Assembly: GCA_016927835.1 (NCBI GenBank) | Contig: JAFGMA010000343.1 | Coordinates: 1 to 41,936 of the forward strand | DNA: 41,936 nt | From: Candidatus Zhuqueibacterota bacterium | Lineage (GTDB): Bacteria > Zhuqueibacterota > Zhuqueibacteria > Thermofontimicrobiales > Sulfurfontimicrobiaceae | Direction of reading: 5' to 3' | Shown: positions 9,575 to 17,628 of the stretch, piece by piece | Numbering within the stretch: the first letter of the stretch is position 1 | Layout: every line of letters begins with the position of its first letter | Notes under the pieces: generated by a model | The model's input: only the letters and a program-made list of their open reading frames with translations | Database searches by the model: none | What the model was told of the DNA's origin: nothing | Made by a program: the position numbers and the translations under genes

Positions 9575-12133
9575 ATGCGTGATAAGCGACTTTTTAAAAT
9601 GAATCGACTGCGTACGCATGTGTTAATTCTGCTGCTTGTCCTGCACGTCAGCAGCCTCGTTGCCACCCCCAATTACCAGTGGCAGTTGCTGCCCGCTTTG
9701 CCGCAAGCGATTAGCGGGCAGTTTGTCGGCGTACACAATGCCGCGCTCATTGTCGCTGGCGGATCTTGTTTCCCGGTTTCATTGTTCGCCGGCGGACAAA
9801 AGAAGTGGCTGGCTGAAATTTATATTTTTGAATCTGAAAGCAACGATTGGGTGACGGATTCGCCATTGGAGCATCCGCTGGCGTATGGCGTAACCGTTTC
9901 AACACCGAATGGCATGCTCTGCATCGGCGGCAGTGACGGGGCGCGTCATTATCGCGACGTATTTTACCTGAAATGGGAGCGAAACCAAATTCAGCGAAGC
10001 AGTTTGCCGGAATTGCCGGTGGCACTGGCATTCATGGGCGGGGCAGTGCTCGGAGATAAAGTCTATGTTGTCGCTGGACAAAGTGCGCCTGATGCGACTG
10101 TGGCGATGAATAAATGTTTCCTTCTGGATTTATCACTTCCTAAACCCGTCTGGGATGAATTCGAGCCCCTACCCGGACCCGCGCGCATTCTGCCGGTTGT
10201 GGCTGCCCAGGATGGCGCAATTTATGTGATGAGCGGGTGTGAACTCGTTCCCGACGAATCCGGCAAAGCCACCCGCACCTACCTGACCGATGCCTACCGC
10301 TATCAGCCCGGGAAAGGCTGGGCGCGAATTGCCGAAGTGCCCCACCCTGTTGTCGCGGCGCCATCAGTTCCCAGTGGTCCTTCGCATATTCTTGTTTTCG
10401 GCGGTGACGATGGAGAAAACGTGCAACGCATCTGGGAGTTGAAGGATGCTCATCCCGGATTTCGACGCGAAGTTCTGGCTTACCATACAATCACCGATAC
10501 CTGGGCGGTTGTGGATACGATTCCGCAAGCCCTGGTAACCACCACTGCCGTGCGGTTCAACGAATCGATCGTCATTCCGGGGGGAGAAGATCGACCAGGT
10601 CATCGCTCGGCACGGGTCTACCAGGCACAGGCAATTCAATCGCATTCGCATTTCAGCGCATTGGATTATATTGCGTTGGCACTCTATTTTGCTGCATTGG
10701 TGGTGATGGGCATCTATTTTTCGCGGCGGGAGAAGGGCACCGATGATTTTTTTCTCGCCGGGCGGCGAATTCCCTGGTGGGCAGCCGGATTGAGCATCTT
10801 CGGCACCCAACTGAGCGCGATTACGTTCATGGCGATTCCGGCAAAATGCTATGCAACCGATTGGACGTATATCCTGGGAAACTTCAGTATCACACTGGTC
10901 GCGCCGTTCGTGGTTTTCTATTACCTCCCATTCTATCGCCGCCTGCAAATCACATCCATTTACGAATACCTGGAAAAGCGATTCAACTTGCTGGTTCGCT
11001 TTTTCGGCAGCATCGCTTTCATCCTGTTTCAAGTCGGACGGATGGCGATTGTCATTTTTCTGCCGGCGCTTGCGCTGTCGGCAGTTACCGGATTCAATAT
11101 CGCGCTTTGCATTTTAATCATGGGTGTGCTTTCGACGCTATACACGGTATTGGGGGGCATCGAGGCGGTTATCTGGTCGGACGTATTGCAGGTGATTGTC
11201 CTCCTCGGCGGCGCGATACTCAGCCTGGCGATCATCATAGCGAGTGTCGCCGGGGGCTTCACCGGATTCATTTCGATGGCGTACGACCAGGGCAAATTCC
11301 ATGCATTCAATTGGACATGGGATGCTACCGTTACCGCTGTCTGGGTGGTGCTGTTTGGAAATCTGCTGGGGAATTTTATCCCTTACACCACAGACCAAAC
11401 CGTTGTGCAGCGGTACCTGACCACAAAGGATGAAAAGCAAGCCGCTCGTTCCATCTGGACGAATGCCTTTCTTTCAATTCCGGCGACCATCCTGTTTTTC
11501 ACGCTCGGAACCGCGCTTTTTGTATTTTATAAATCCAGACCCGAGGCGCTTTCTACTACGCTGCAAACCGACGCTATTTTTCCGTGGTTCATCGTCCAGC
11601 AATTGCCGGCGGGAATTTCCGGATTGGTGAGTGCCGGATTATTTGCAGCCGCCATGTCCAGTCTCGATAGCAGCCTGAATAGCGTGGCGACGGTCCTGGT
11701 AACCGATTATTATCGCCGGTTCAGGCGTTTTGCCAGCGATAAAGCTTGCCTGCGACTGGGGCGTTGGCTGACGGCGCTCCTCGGTCTCTTTGCCACCGGA
11801 ACCGCCCTGCTCATGGCAACAATTGAAATTAAATCGGTGTGGGATCTATTCACAAAAATACTCGGACTATTCGGTGGGAGTCTCGCCGGTATTTTCATGT
11901 TGGGCATTTTTACCAGGCGCGCGCATGGCGTCGGCGTTTTCATCGGTGCCGTAACCAGTGCCGTGGTGCTGTTTATTGTGCAGCGCTATACACCGCTTCA
12001 TTTTTTCCTTTATGCCGGAGTGGGTATTGTCACCTGCGTGAGTGTTGGCTACCTGATGAGTGTGCTGCTTCCCGGTGAAAAGAAATCGTTGCGGGGTTTG
12101 ACGATTCGTACGATATCTGATGCTGAGGTTTAA
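9575..12133 (+). CDS. Kelch mutarotase / sodium-solute symporter fusion
   Basis: The 852-residue protein has two halves. After a signal-like helix (MNRLRTHVLILLLVLHVSS) comes a Kelch beta-propeller (about 25-345) with repeats such as YVVAGQSAPD and LVFGGDDGE, similar to the sialic-acid mutarotase NanM or cyclically permuted mutarotases. From about 358 it is a sodium/solute symporter (SSS family), with RRIPWWAAGLSIFGTQLSAITFMA as the family hallmark and about 13 hydrophobic helices. Such fusions are known for sialic acid or sugar uptake in Bacteroidota; the propeller would sit in the periplasm and feed the transporter. Partner: the GH92 mannosidase upstream. The substrate is not shown by sequence. 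The start could also be the ATG at 9599, and neither has a good ribosome binding site. Confidence 0.88.
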   Translation: MRDKRLFKMNRLRTHVLILLLVLHVSSLVATPNYQWQLLPALPQAISGQFVGVHNAALIVAGGSCFPVSLFAGGQKKWLAEIYIFESESNDWVTDSPLEHPLAYGVTVSTPNGMLCIGGSDGARHYRDVFYLKWERNQIQRSSLPELPVALAFMGGAVLGDKVYVVAGQSAPDATVAMNKCFLLDLSLPKPVWDEFEPLPGPARILPVVAAQDGAIYVMSGCELVPDESGKATRTYLTDAYRYQPGKGWARIAEVPHPVVAAPSVPSGPSHILVFGGDDGENVQRIWELKDAHPGFRREVLAYHTITDTWAVVDTIPQALVTTTAVRFNESIVIPGGEDRPGHRSARVYQAQAIQSHSHFSALDYIALALYFAALVVMGIYFSRREKGTDDFFLAGRRIPWWAAGLSIFGTQLSAITFMAIPAKCYATDWTYILGNFSITLVAPFVVFYYLPFYRRLQITSIYEYLEKRFNLLVRFFGSIAFILFQVGRMAIVIFLPALALSAVTGFNIALCILIMGVLSTLYTVLGGIEAVIWSDVLQVIVLLGGAILSLAIIIASVAGGFTGFISMAYDQGKFHAFNWTWDATVTAVWVVLFGNLLGNFIPYTTDQTVVQRYLTTKDEKQAARSIWTNAFLSIPATILFFTLGTALFVFYKSRPEALSTTLQTDAIFPWFIVQQLPAGISGLVSAGLFAAAMSSLDSSLNSVATVLVTDYYRRFRRFASDKACLRLGRWLTALLGLFATGTALLMATIEIKSVWDLFTKILGLFGGSLAGIFMLGIFTRRAHGVGVFIGAVTSAVVLFIVQRYTPLHFFLYAGVGIVTCVSVGYLMSVLLPGEKKSLRGLTIRTISDAEV

Positions 12134-12236
12134 TTTCAGCTTTTATCAAATAATATTTGATTAACTGGGGAACTAAGGTGGTCGCCGGAATTAAGTGTGA
12201 AATAGGAACCACAAAAGATAAAAGCCGAAAAACGAC

Positions 12237-12265
12237 TTGACATTTAACGACAAACGTTATATATT
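12237..12265 (+). promoter_or_regulatory. higBA promoter
   Basis: TTGACA (12237-12242) and TATATT (12260-12265) are separated by exactly 17 bp. The expected transcription start falls at about 12271-12273, on or beside the higB ATG, so the message would be leaderless or nearly so. Confidence 0.7.
12245..12259. promoter_or_regulatory. putative HigA operator
   Basis: A perfect 5-bp inverted repeat, TAACG-ACAAA-CGTTA, fills the spacer between the -35 and -10 elements of the higBA promoter. HigA-type antitoxins repress their own operon by binding such repeats, so this position fits autoregulation. Binding is inferred. Confidence 0.55.
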
Positions 12266-12270
12266 AAAAT

Positions 12271-12552
12271 ATGATTGCGTCATTCAAATGTAAAGAAACA
12301 GAGAAAATCTTCTCACGAAATTATTCTAAAAAATTTCCGCATTCAATTCAACGTTGCTCACTAAGAAAATTAAGAATGCTAAATCGCGCAGGGAATTTGA
12401 ATGATTTACGAATTCCGCCCGGCAATAGATTAGAGTCTCTGAAAGGAGAGCGAGCAGGACAGATGAGCATCAGAATAAATGATCAATGGCGAATATGTTT
12501 TGAATGGCGAAAAAATGATGCATTCAATGTCGAAATCGTTGATTATCATTAG
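12271..12552 (+). CDS. higB: HigB-type mRNA interferase toxin
   Basis: The 93-residue basic protein belongs to the HigB/RelE superfamily. Its beginning, IASFKCKETEKIFS, and its middle, RKLRMLNRAGNLNDLRIPPGNRLESLKG, followed by IRINDQWRICFEW, match the family well (HigB toxins cleave mRNA on the ribosome). The length is normal. The ATG lies almost at the predicted transcription start, with no Shine-Dalgarno, so translation is probably leaderless. The toxin-first order (toxin, then antitoxin) is typical of higBA. The gene for its antitoxin follows after 12 bases. Confidence 0.93.
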   Translation: MIASFKCKETEKIFSRNYSKKFPHSIQRCSLRKLRMLNRAGNLNDLRIPPGNRLESLKGERAGQMSIRINDQWRICFEWRKNDAFNVEIVDYH

Positions 12553-12564
12553 GAGTCATTAAAT

Positions 12565-12867
12565 ATGAGTAAAATACCCCCACTACATCCGGGAGAAATT
12601 TTAAACGAAGAGTTTTTGAAACCAATGAGACTCAGTCAAAATCGTTTAGCGCATTCTATTAGAGTTCCGCCACGTAGAATCAATGAAATTGTGCAATGTA
12701 AGCGAAGGATTACAGCAGACACAGCATTACGCCTGGCAAAATATTTCAATATGACGCCTCACTTCTGGCTGGGATTACAAATGGATTATGATCTTGATAT
12801 TGCAGAAGATAAATTAGCAGGTAAACTTGATGCTGAAATACAATTATACCAACCAGCAATTCAGTAA
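12565..12867 (+). CDS. higA: HigA-type antitoxin, helix-turn-helix
   Basis: The 100-residue protein starts PPLHPGEILNEEFLKPM, the hallmark of HigA/VapI antitoxins, followed by an XRE-type helix-turn-helix (LSQNRLAHSIRVPPRRINEIVQ) and the conserved ITADTALRLAKYF and FWLGLQMDYDL. It should bind and neutralise HigB and repress the operon through the repeat at 12245-12259. An AGGAG overlapping the stop codon of higB supplies the ribosome binding site, so this gene has far stronger translation signals than the toxin, which fits an antitoxin excess. Confidence 0.93.
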   Translation: MSKIPPLHPGEILNEEFLKPMRLSQNRLAHSIRVPPRRINEIVQCKRRITADTALRLAKYFNMTPHFWLGLQMDYDLDIAEDKLAGKLDAEIQLYQPAIQ

Positions 12868-12897
12868 TTTATTTTTATACCTGTTAAGGAGTGTAAT

Positions 12898-13046
12898 ATG
12901 TTTGCCACAAGAAAAGTAACAATGAAATAAGGGGATACGCTCCGGAATTGACTTTTAAATCTGCCACGCTGCGGAAATTGATTAACAAAGCCTATACATA
13001 TTTCATTTTGGGGAGAAATCCTGTCCTCGAAAAAATTGCTGTCTGA
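12898..13046 (+). pseudogene. possible decayed small gene after higBA
   Basis: A good ribosome binding site (AAGGAG) precedes an ATG at 12898, but that frame stops after ten codons. Another frame over 12933-13046 reads through about 37 codons with coding-like content (PELTFKSATLRKLINKA, ending GRNPVLEKIAV-stop). The two would join by a frameshift near 12930. It may be the remains of a third operon gene. I do not recognise it, and chance is possible. Confidence 0.25.
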
Positions 13047-13074
13047 GCCAGAATAGAAGTATCATTATAAATGA

Positions 13075-13107
13075 ATCTGCCCGAGCGGTTTGGGTACCCG
13101 GGCAGAT
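13075..13107 (-). terminator. hairpin after the beta-helix gene
   Basis: A perfect 9-bp inverted repeat, ATCTGCCCG / CGGGCAGAT, with a 15-nt loop lies about 10 bases past the stop codon of the minus-strand gene. No long T run follows, so termination efficiency is uncertain. It could act for both strands. Confidence 0.5.
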
Positions 13108-13116
13108 AATTGAAAT

Positions 13117-15285
13117 TTAGTGCATCAGCAGCATCTTTTTTACTTGAACATACTCACCGGCGGTTAATCGATAGAGATAAATTCCACTCGATACTGGCTC
13201 TCCTCTTTCATCTTTTCCATCCCAGGACACCTGATGATAGCCGGCTGTTTGATTCTTGCTGGTAAGCGTGCGGATTTGCTGACCGAGGGAATTATAAATG
13301 ATTAGTTTGACCATGCCAGAAACTGGTAGTTGATAGCGAATACTAGTTTCAGGGTTGAATGGATTGGGAAAGTTTTGATTCAAAGCGTATTTAGTCGGAA
13401 CTTCACATCCGCACATCTCAACGTTTGTTGATAGTATTTTTAAAGTCGCCATAGCAACATGTTTCAAATTACATTCTTCATTCCACCTTAATTCCTGCAA
13501 ATAAACAATTGTTTCGCTTGCATTACTATCATTTCTAACAGTGAAATTGAGGGTGAGGAATGTTCCTGACTCTCCAGCAGGTAATGCTCCAGCACCTGCA
13601 ATTTTTATTGCTCCGCTATCGGCTTTTTGTTCAAATCTAAAATCTTTTAATTGATCAGATAATGAAACGCTCTCAAATGCCAGATGCTTCGGATTAAATT
13701 CAATATTGCCATTAAAGGCTAAAATATTTTCTCCATTGAACAAATGGATGGGGACCGCTATATTTTGCCCTGCATAGACTATTTCATCTATCATTACAAT
13801 ATCACCATAGGCTGGCGGAGTTACACTATAAGGTAGCGAATCAATCAAACCTGTGCTGTATTGCAATATTAGTGTTGCATCCAGGGCAGAAATAGTGGTA
13901 TCCAGGCTGACATTTGAATTCAATTGTTGCCGATAATTCAGCGATTCCAAGCCCACAAGATATTTCAAAATTTGCGATGCGTCATAATTCTGAATTTCAC
14001 CATTCAGATCAACATCGCCGTAATTCAAAGGAAATTTATACGGAAATGCGCCAATATCCGGGTAACTGCCGTCATCATCCCAGGGCAAACCTAAATCACC
14101 CGCATCGATGCATTTGGAAGTGCTCATTAAATAAAAATCATCATTTGAAGCATCCACATATTCGGGATCAAAAAAGATATTTAAAAATCCATCACATGGA
14201 TCATTATTTTTGTTGGTGCGAGATAGTGTTCCTAGACCGCCGTTTATGCCTTTGAAATTTGCAGAATCATTGCTCCAAAAGCAATTAGATTTGATTTTTT
14301 TAGTTTCAACAAGATTATTAGCGTTTAAGCCATATCCATTACTATTTGAAATAATATTGCTATTGATAGAAGGATTGGTTTCGAAAACAGAACTGGAAAA
14401 ATGGTCAACAATTCTTATATCGCAAAAGATGCCGCTAGCTGCGTTTCCATATATCGTATTCTGCTGAATAATTGGATTCGTCTTAACTTTTATGCCCGAA
14501 TCTATAAATGCTATTTGGCTAGTTTGGGAACCGTCTGCATCGGTTTTGCATGCTATTGCATTATTGCCATTGTTGTAAATTAAATTATTTTTTATCTGCG
14601 GTGATGTAATACTAGAACAACTCCTCCCACTCTTATTCCAATTACTATAAAGAGACTGTACTTTAATACCATTTTCTTTATTACTATAGATTTTATTTTT
14701 TGCAATCGTGGGACTGCATTTTTTAATAATATCGACAGGGGCTCCTCCCCTAATAAATGCTTTTATGTGAATTCCATCGCCTGCACTATTTGAAACTTCG
14801 CAATGAGAAATTGTAACATTTGAATCATTGTTACAAATAAAAATATTCGTATATACCTTAGTGTAGTAGTCTACGGAATCCTTATAGCCGCCATCTTTAA
14901 CGATACAATAATCTAATATACAGCCGGGCAAAGCACTTTGGGCAAAATAAATATCTTTCCAATCACCGGCTCCGCCATCGCCATGAAACGTAATCCTGTT
15001 TTCTTCGGTACCTTTTGCTTGAAGCAATCCCCAAACACTAAACGACCAGGCGCCCACAAATTCAACCTCAACGCCTTCCTCAATAATCAAGGCGCTATCT
15101 TCCGGAACATGGATATCATCAATCACCCAATAGGGGCTTTCTGCTAATGTCCATTTCCCCCATACAGCTCCACTAACTGGTTTTTGCGCTAAACTCTTGT
15201 GAGTGAATGCAAAGAACAATACGAGCACCATAATCCAAATTGCTGTTTTACTTTTTTTTGTGAAAACATTGTATTCTCCTTTCAT
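13117..15285 (-). CDS. secreted parallel beta-helix protein with dockerin-like, cohesin-like and T9SS-like sorting domains
   Basis: The 722-residue product has a signal peptide (hydrophobic WIMVLVLFFAFTH, then SLAQ), then a NosD-like right-handed beta-helix (about 50-400) rich in motifs such as NGIKVQSLYS and NPIIQQNTIYG. A dockerin-like Ca-binding pair follows (about 420-490: YGDVDLNGEIQNYDASQILKYL, then LDATLILQYSTGL), then a cohesin-like beta-sandwich (about 495-625), and a C-terminal FlgD-type sorting domain with NQNFPNPFNPETS and SSGIYLYRL. It is probably exported by a T9SS and attached to the cell surface. The in-frame ATG at 15285 has no Shine-Dalgarno; an AAAGGAG (15276-15282) fits an ATG at 15269 in another frame. 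An eight-A run (15252-15259) then separates the frames. Confidence 0.82.
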   Translation of the reverse strand: MKGEYNVFTKKSKTAIWIMVLVLFFAFTHKSLAQKPVSGAVWGKWTLAESPYWVIDDIHVPEDSALIIEEGVEVEFVGAWSFSVWGLLQAKGTEENRITFHGDGGAGDWKDIYFAQSALPGCILDYCIVKDGGYKDSVDYYTKVYTNIFICNNDSNVTISHCEVSNSAGDGIHIKAFIRGGAPVDIIKKCSPTIAKNKIYSNKENGIKVQSLYSNWNKSGRSCSSITSPQIKNNLIYNNGNNAIACKTDADGSQTSQIAFIDSGIKVKTNPIIQQNTIYGNAASGIFCDIRIVDHFSSSVFETNPSINSNIISNSNGYGLNANNLVETKKIKSNCFWSNDSANFKGINGGLGTLSRTNKNNDPCDGFLNIFFDPEYVDASNDDFYLMSTSKCIDAGDLGLPWDDDGSYPDIGAFPYKFPLNYGDVDLNGEIQNYDASQILKYLVGLESLNYRQQLNSNVSLDTTISALDATLILQYSTGLIDSLPYSVTPPAYGDIVMIDEIVYAGQNIAVPIHLFNGENILAFNGNIEFNPKHLAFESVSLSDQLKDFRFEQKADSGAIKIAGAGALPAGESGTFLTLNFTVRNDSNASETIVYLQELRWNEECNLKHVAMATLKILSTNVEMCGCEVPTKYALNQNFPNPFNPETSIRYQLPVSGMVKLIIYNSLGQQIRTLTSKNQTAGYHQVSWDGKDERGEPVSSGIYLYRLTAGEYVQVKKMLLMH

Positions 15286-15893
15286 TTTTATTTTGCCTGA
15301 CCAGTATTTAAGTATTGCTAGAATAAAGTGCATGATTATGGACTGCGATTATAAAAATGCATTACCCTCACCACCTTTCAGATTTTAAGTATCGATTTTT
15401 TTGTTGATTAGATATGGCTGCAAAAAATACCTCATAAAAGAGAAAGCGTCGCAAACCTTGAAAAGATAATCAACAGAAATAATTCTTCATATCCGCAATC
15501 ACCATGTACGTGTAATCAAAGTTAAAAATCTTGCATGAAATTTATCTTTAAAAAAAATCACTTAAAATCGACTGATTGGTCTGTGAAAAGCCTAGATATC
15601 TATTTATTTGATTTTACAATTTATAAATAATAAAAAAAGCTCATAATTTTCTTGCTTTTTTACTATTATTATAATATTTTAGTTTTAGTGTTGCCAAAAT
15701 AAGAAATCAGAATCATGTTTTATAAAGCAATTCCTAATTGTTTCAGCAATCTCTATCTCAGTGGAATTGCTTATAATGTTTTATTTTTCAACATCAAAGA
15801 AATCATTATATCATTTTATAGCAGATTTGCCTACAGCATTAATAAAAGCTGCCCTATTAACGCGATTGAATAAAAATCTTGTTATATTTAAAA
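15286..15893. other. AT-rich divergent intergenic region
   Basis: Over 600 bases without a gene lie between the beta-helix gene and the sigma-factor operon. The region is very AT-rich and probably holds promoters for both. Near the sigma gene a TATATT (15883-15888) sits six bases before the ATG, much like the higBA arrangement, but I find no good -35 element 16-17 bp upstream. That fits an alternative, possibly self-recognised promoter. Nothing else stands out. Confidence 0.35.
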
Positions 15894-16730
15894 ATGAAAA
15901 ATCATACGGAAAATGTACGTCTCATTAAAGCTGCCAGGGGTGGAAATAAAAAGGCAGAAAGCGAATTTTTTTCAAAATTGGCTGTAAGATTTTCGCCATT
16001 CGTGGCACGTGAATTAATGGGATACCCTGTTTTAAAAAAACGGATAAATCCTGCGGAAGAGACCGATACCATCTGTCAATCCGCTATTGAGGAGATAAAA
16101 AAGCTTTATCCGTTAAATAGCCCGGAATGGTCGCTGATGCGGGCTTTCAGCGTTTTGCAAAATGTTCTCGATGATTTTATTTCAGGCATATTGACTGTCC
16201 TGGCTCAGGAAGATGATTCTGAGGCTGAGAATTATCTGTTTTCACTGCTGAGAAAAAAGCTAGCAGAAAGAATCGAAAAAAAAGAATGGCGCATCTCCCG
16301 GGAGGAAGCCCAGGATATTGTTCATGAGTCATTGCTGATCATTTTCAGGAAATACAAAGATAGCACATTTACTCAGGGGATATTAGCCTGGGCGTATGGC
16401 GTACTCGACAAAGTGCGGAAAGGGGATTATAACAGAAAAACCAGAAGGGAGAAGCTGCGGAGCGAGAATATCGATACGCTCCGGGAAATGCACGGGAGCA
16501 AACAAACTGCAGAAAACGAGGTCGATTATCACCTGTTCCTGGATGAAATTGAGAAAGCCATGAGCCAGTTGAGTAATGAAGATAAGGAGATTTTCAGTTT
16601 AAAGCTGAAAGGATTTTCCGGCAAGGAAATCATGCGCCAATTGGGCTTGAATCGCAATACACTGGACGGGCGCATTCATCGGATAGGCAAGAGACTGAGG
16701 CGGATACTGGAAAAAAGGGGAGTTCTATAG
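15894..16730 (+). CDS. ECF-like sigma factor with apparent duplicated region 2
   Basis: The 278-residue protein ends in an ECF-type sigma region 4 helix-turn-helix (MSQLSNEDKEIFSLKLKGFSGKEIMRQLGLNRNTLDGRIHRIGKRLRR, shown in part). Before it lies a region-2-like block, EEAQDIVHESLLIIFRKY and WAYGVLDKVRKGDYNRK (about 135-185). The N-terminal half carries a second, diverged copy, EETDTICQSAIEEIKKLY and FSVLQNVLDDF (about 55-100). Typical ECF factors have about 180-200 residues, so this is a long form. An upstream TTG (15879) is possible, but the ATG at 15894 is simpler. The anti-sigma gene starts one base after its stop, so the two are translated together. Target: probably this operon. Confidence 0.82.
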   Translation: MKNHTENVRLIKAARGGNKKAESEFFSKLAVRFSPFVARELMGYPVLKKRINPAEETDTICQSAIEEIKKLYPLNSPEWSLMRAFSVLQNVLDDFISGILTVLAQEDDSEAENYLFSLLRKKLAERIEKKEWRISREEAQDIVHESLLIIFRKYKDSTFTQGILAWAYGVLDKVRKGDYNRKTRREKLRSENIDTLREMHGSKQTAENEVDYHLFLDEIEKAMSQLSNEDKEIFSLKLKGFSGKEIMRQLGLNRNTLDGRIHRIGKRLRRILEKRGVL

Positions 16731-16731
16731 T

Positions 16732-17577
16732 ATGAAATGTATTGATCCTGAAATGAAAAAACTGGTCAGCCTGTACCAGTTCAATATGCTGGATGATGAA
16801 CGGAAAATAAAAGTCGAAGCTCACCTACTCGAATGCGAGGCTTGTTTTGAAGAACTGTATCGTCTCAGCCCCGTGCTGGAGGCAATCGAAGAAATGCCGG
16901 AGAGATTTTTAGATGCATTGCAACCGAAAGAAACATTGAATACACGAATAGTCAAGTTTTTAAAAAAAGAAGTTGAGTCGGTGAAGCGAATAATCATTTC
17001 TATTTTTTCACCATTCGCACGATTAGCTAAAAAACCTGCTTTCAAAATTGTTGTTCCCGCAATAGCGATAATTTTATTGGCAGTAGTATTTCTATTCCCC
17101 CCATCTGAGCAATATTCTGATATTGCTATTTTAGAAAAAGCGCCTTATCTAACCCTTAGATCCAATGGGCATATTAAACTTACGCTTGCTCAAAAATTAT
17201 TTTATGAGGCAATGACATTTTATGAACAGGATAATTATAATCAAGCGATACTAAAATTATCTGGCTTTATTGCACGAGAACCTGACAATGCTTATGGACA
17301 TTTCTTTTTAAGCGTCTCATTACTGCTAACTGATGATATCGAAAACGGAGTCAGGCATCTTCATAAGGCAACTGAATTGTGTCAGAAACAAGATAACATG
17401 TTATTGTTAGAGAAATGCTATTGGTATCTCGGAAATGCCTATTTGAAAACTAATGATGTGGATGATGCATTGAAACTGCTTAGATTGACTGTAGAGCTAA
17501 GAGGAGATTTTGAAGCAAAAGCCTTGAAACAGATTGCCAAAATTGATAGGATCAAAAAGAAGGAATCCCAAAATTGA
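16732..17577 (+). CDS. zinc-finger anti-sigma factor with membrane helix and TPR domain
   Basis: The 281-residue protein begins with a ZAS/zf-HC2 zinc finger: C3 plus H31-x3-C35-x2-C38, the standard anti-sigma motif. A single membrane helix (about 104-122, IVVPAIAIILLAVVFLF) follows. The remaining part (about 145-281) contains TPR-like repeats, YEAMTFYEQDNYNQAILKL and YWYLGNAYLKTNDVDDALKLL. The finger should hold the upstream sigma factor in the cytoplasm while the TPR part faces the periplasm, where it could sense an envelope partner. It starts one base after the sigma stop codon and ends 51 bases before the next gene. The TPR sensor is what sets it apart from ordinary anti-sigma factors. 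Confidence 0.87.
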   Translation: MKCIDPEMKKLVSLYQFNMLDDERKIKVEAHLLECEACFEELYRLSPVLEAIEEMPERFLDALQPKETLNTRIVKFLKKEVESVKRIIISIFSPFARLAKKPAFKIVVPAIAIILLAVVFLFPPSEQYSDIAILEKAPYLTLRSNGHIKLTLAQKLFYEAMTFYEQDNYNQAILKLSGFIAREPDNAYGHFFLSVSLLLTDDIENGVRHLHKATELCQKQDNMLLLEKCYWYLGNAYLKTNDVDDALKLLRLTVELRGDFEAKALKQIAKIDRIKKKESQN

Positions 17578-17628
17578 GATTGTAATTCAAATTTCGAATA
17601 AAATCATTCATATAGGAGATAGCAGATA

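Noticed and set aside
10777..11433. 218-codon open frame inside the symporter gene
   Set aside because: It is a shadow in another frame of a well-supported SSS transporter; its product has no membrane or family features.
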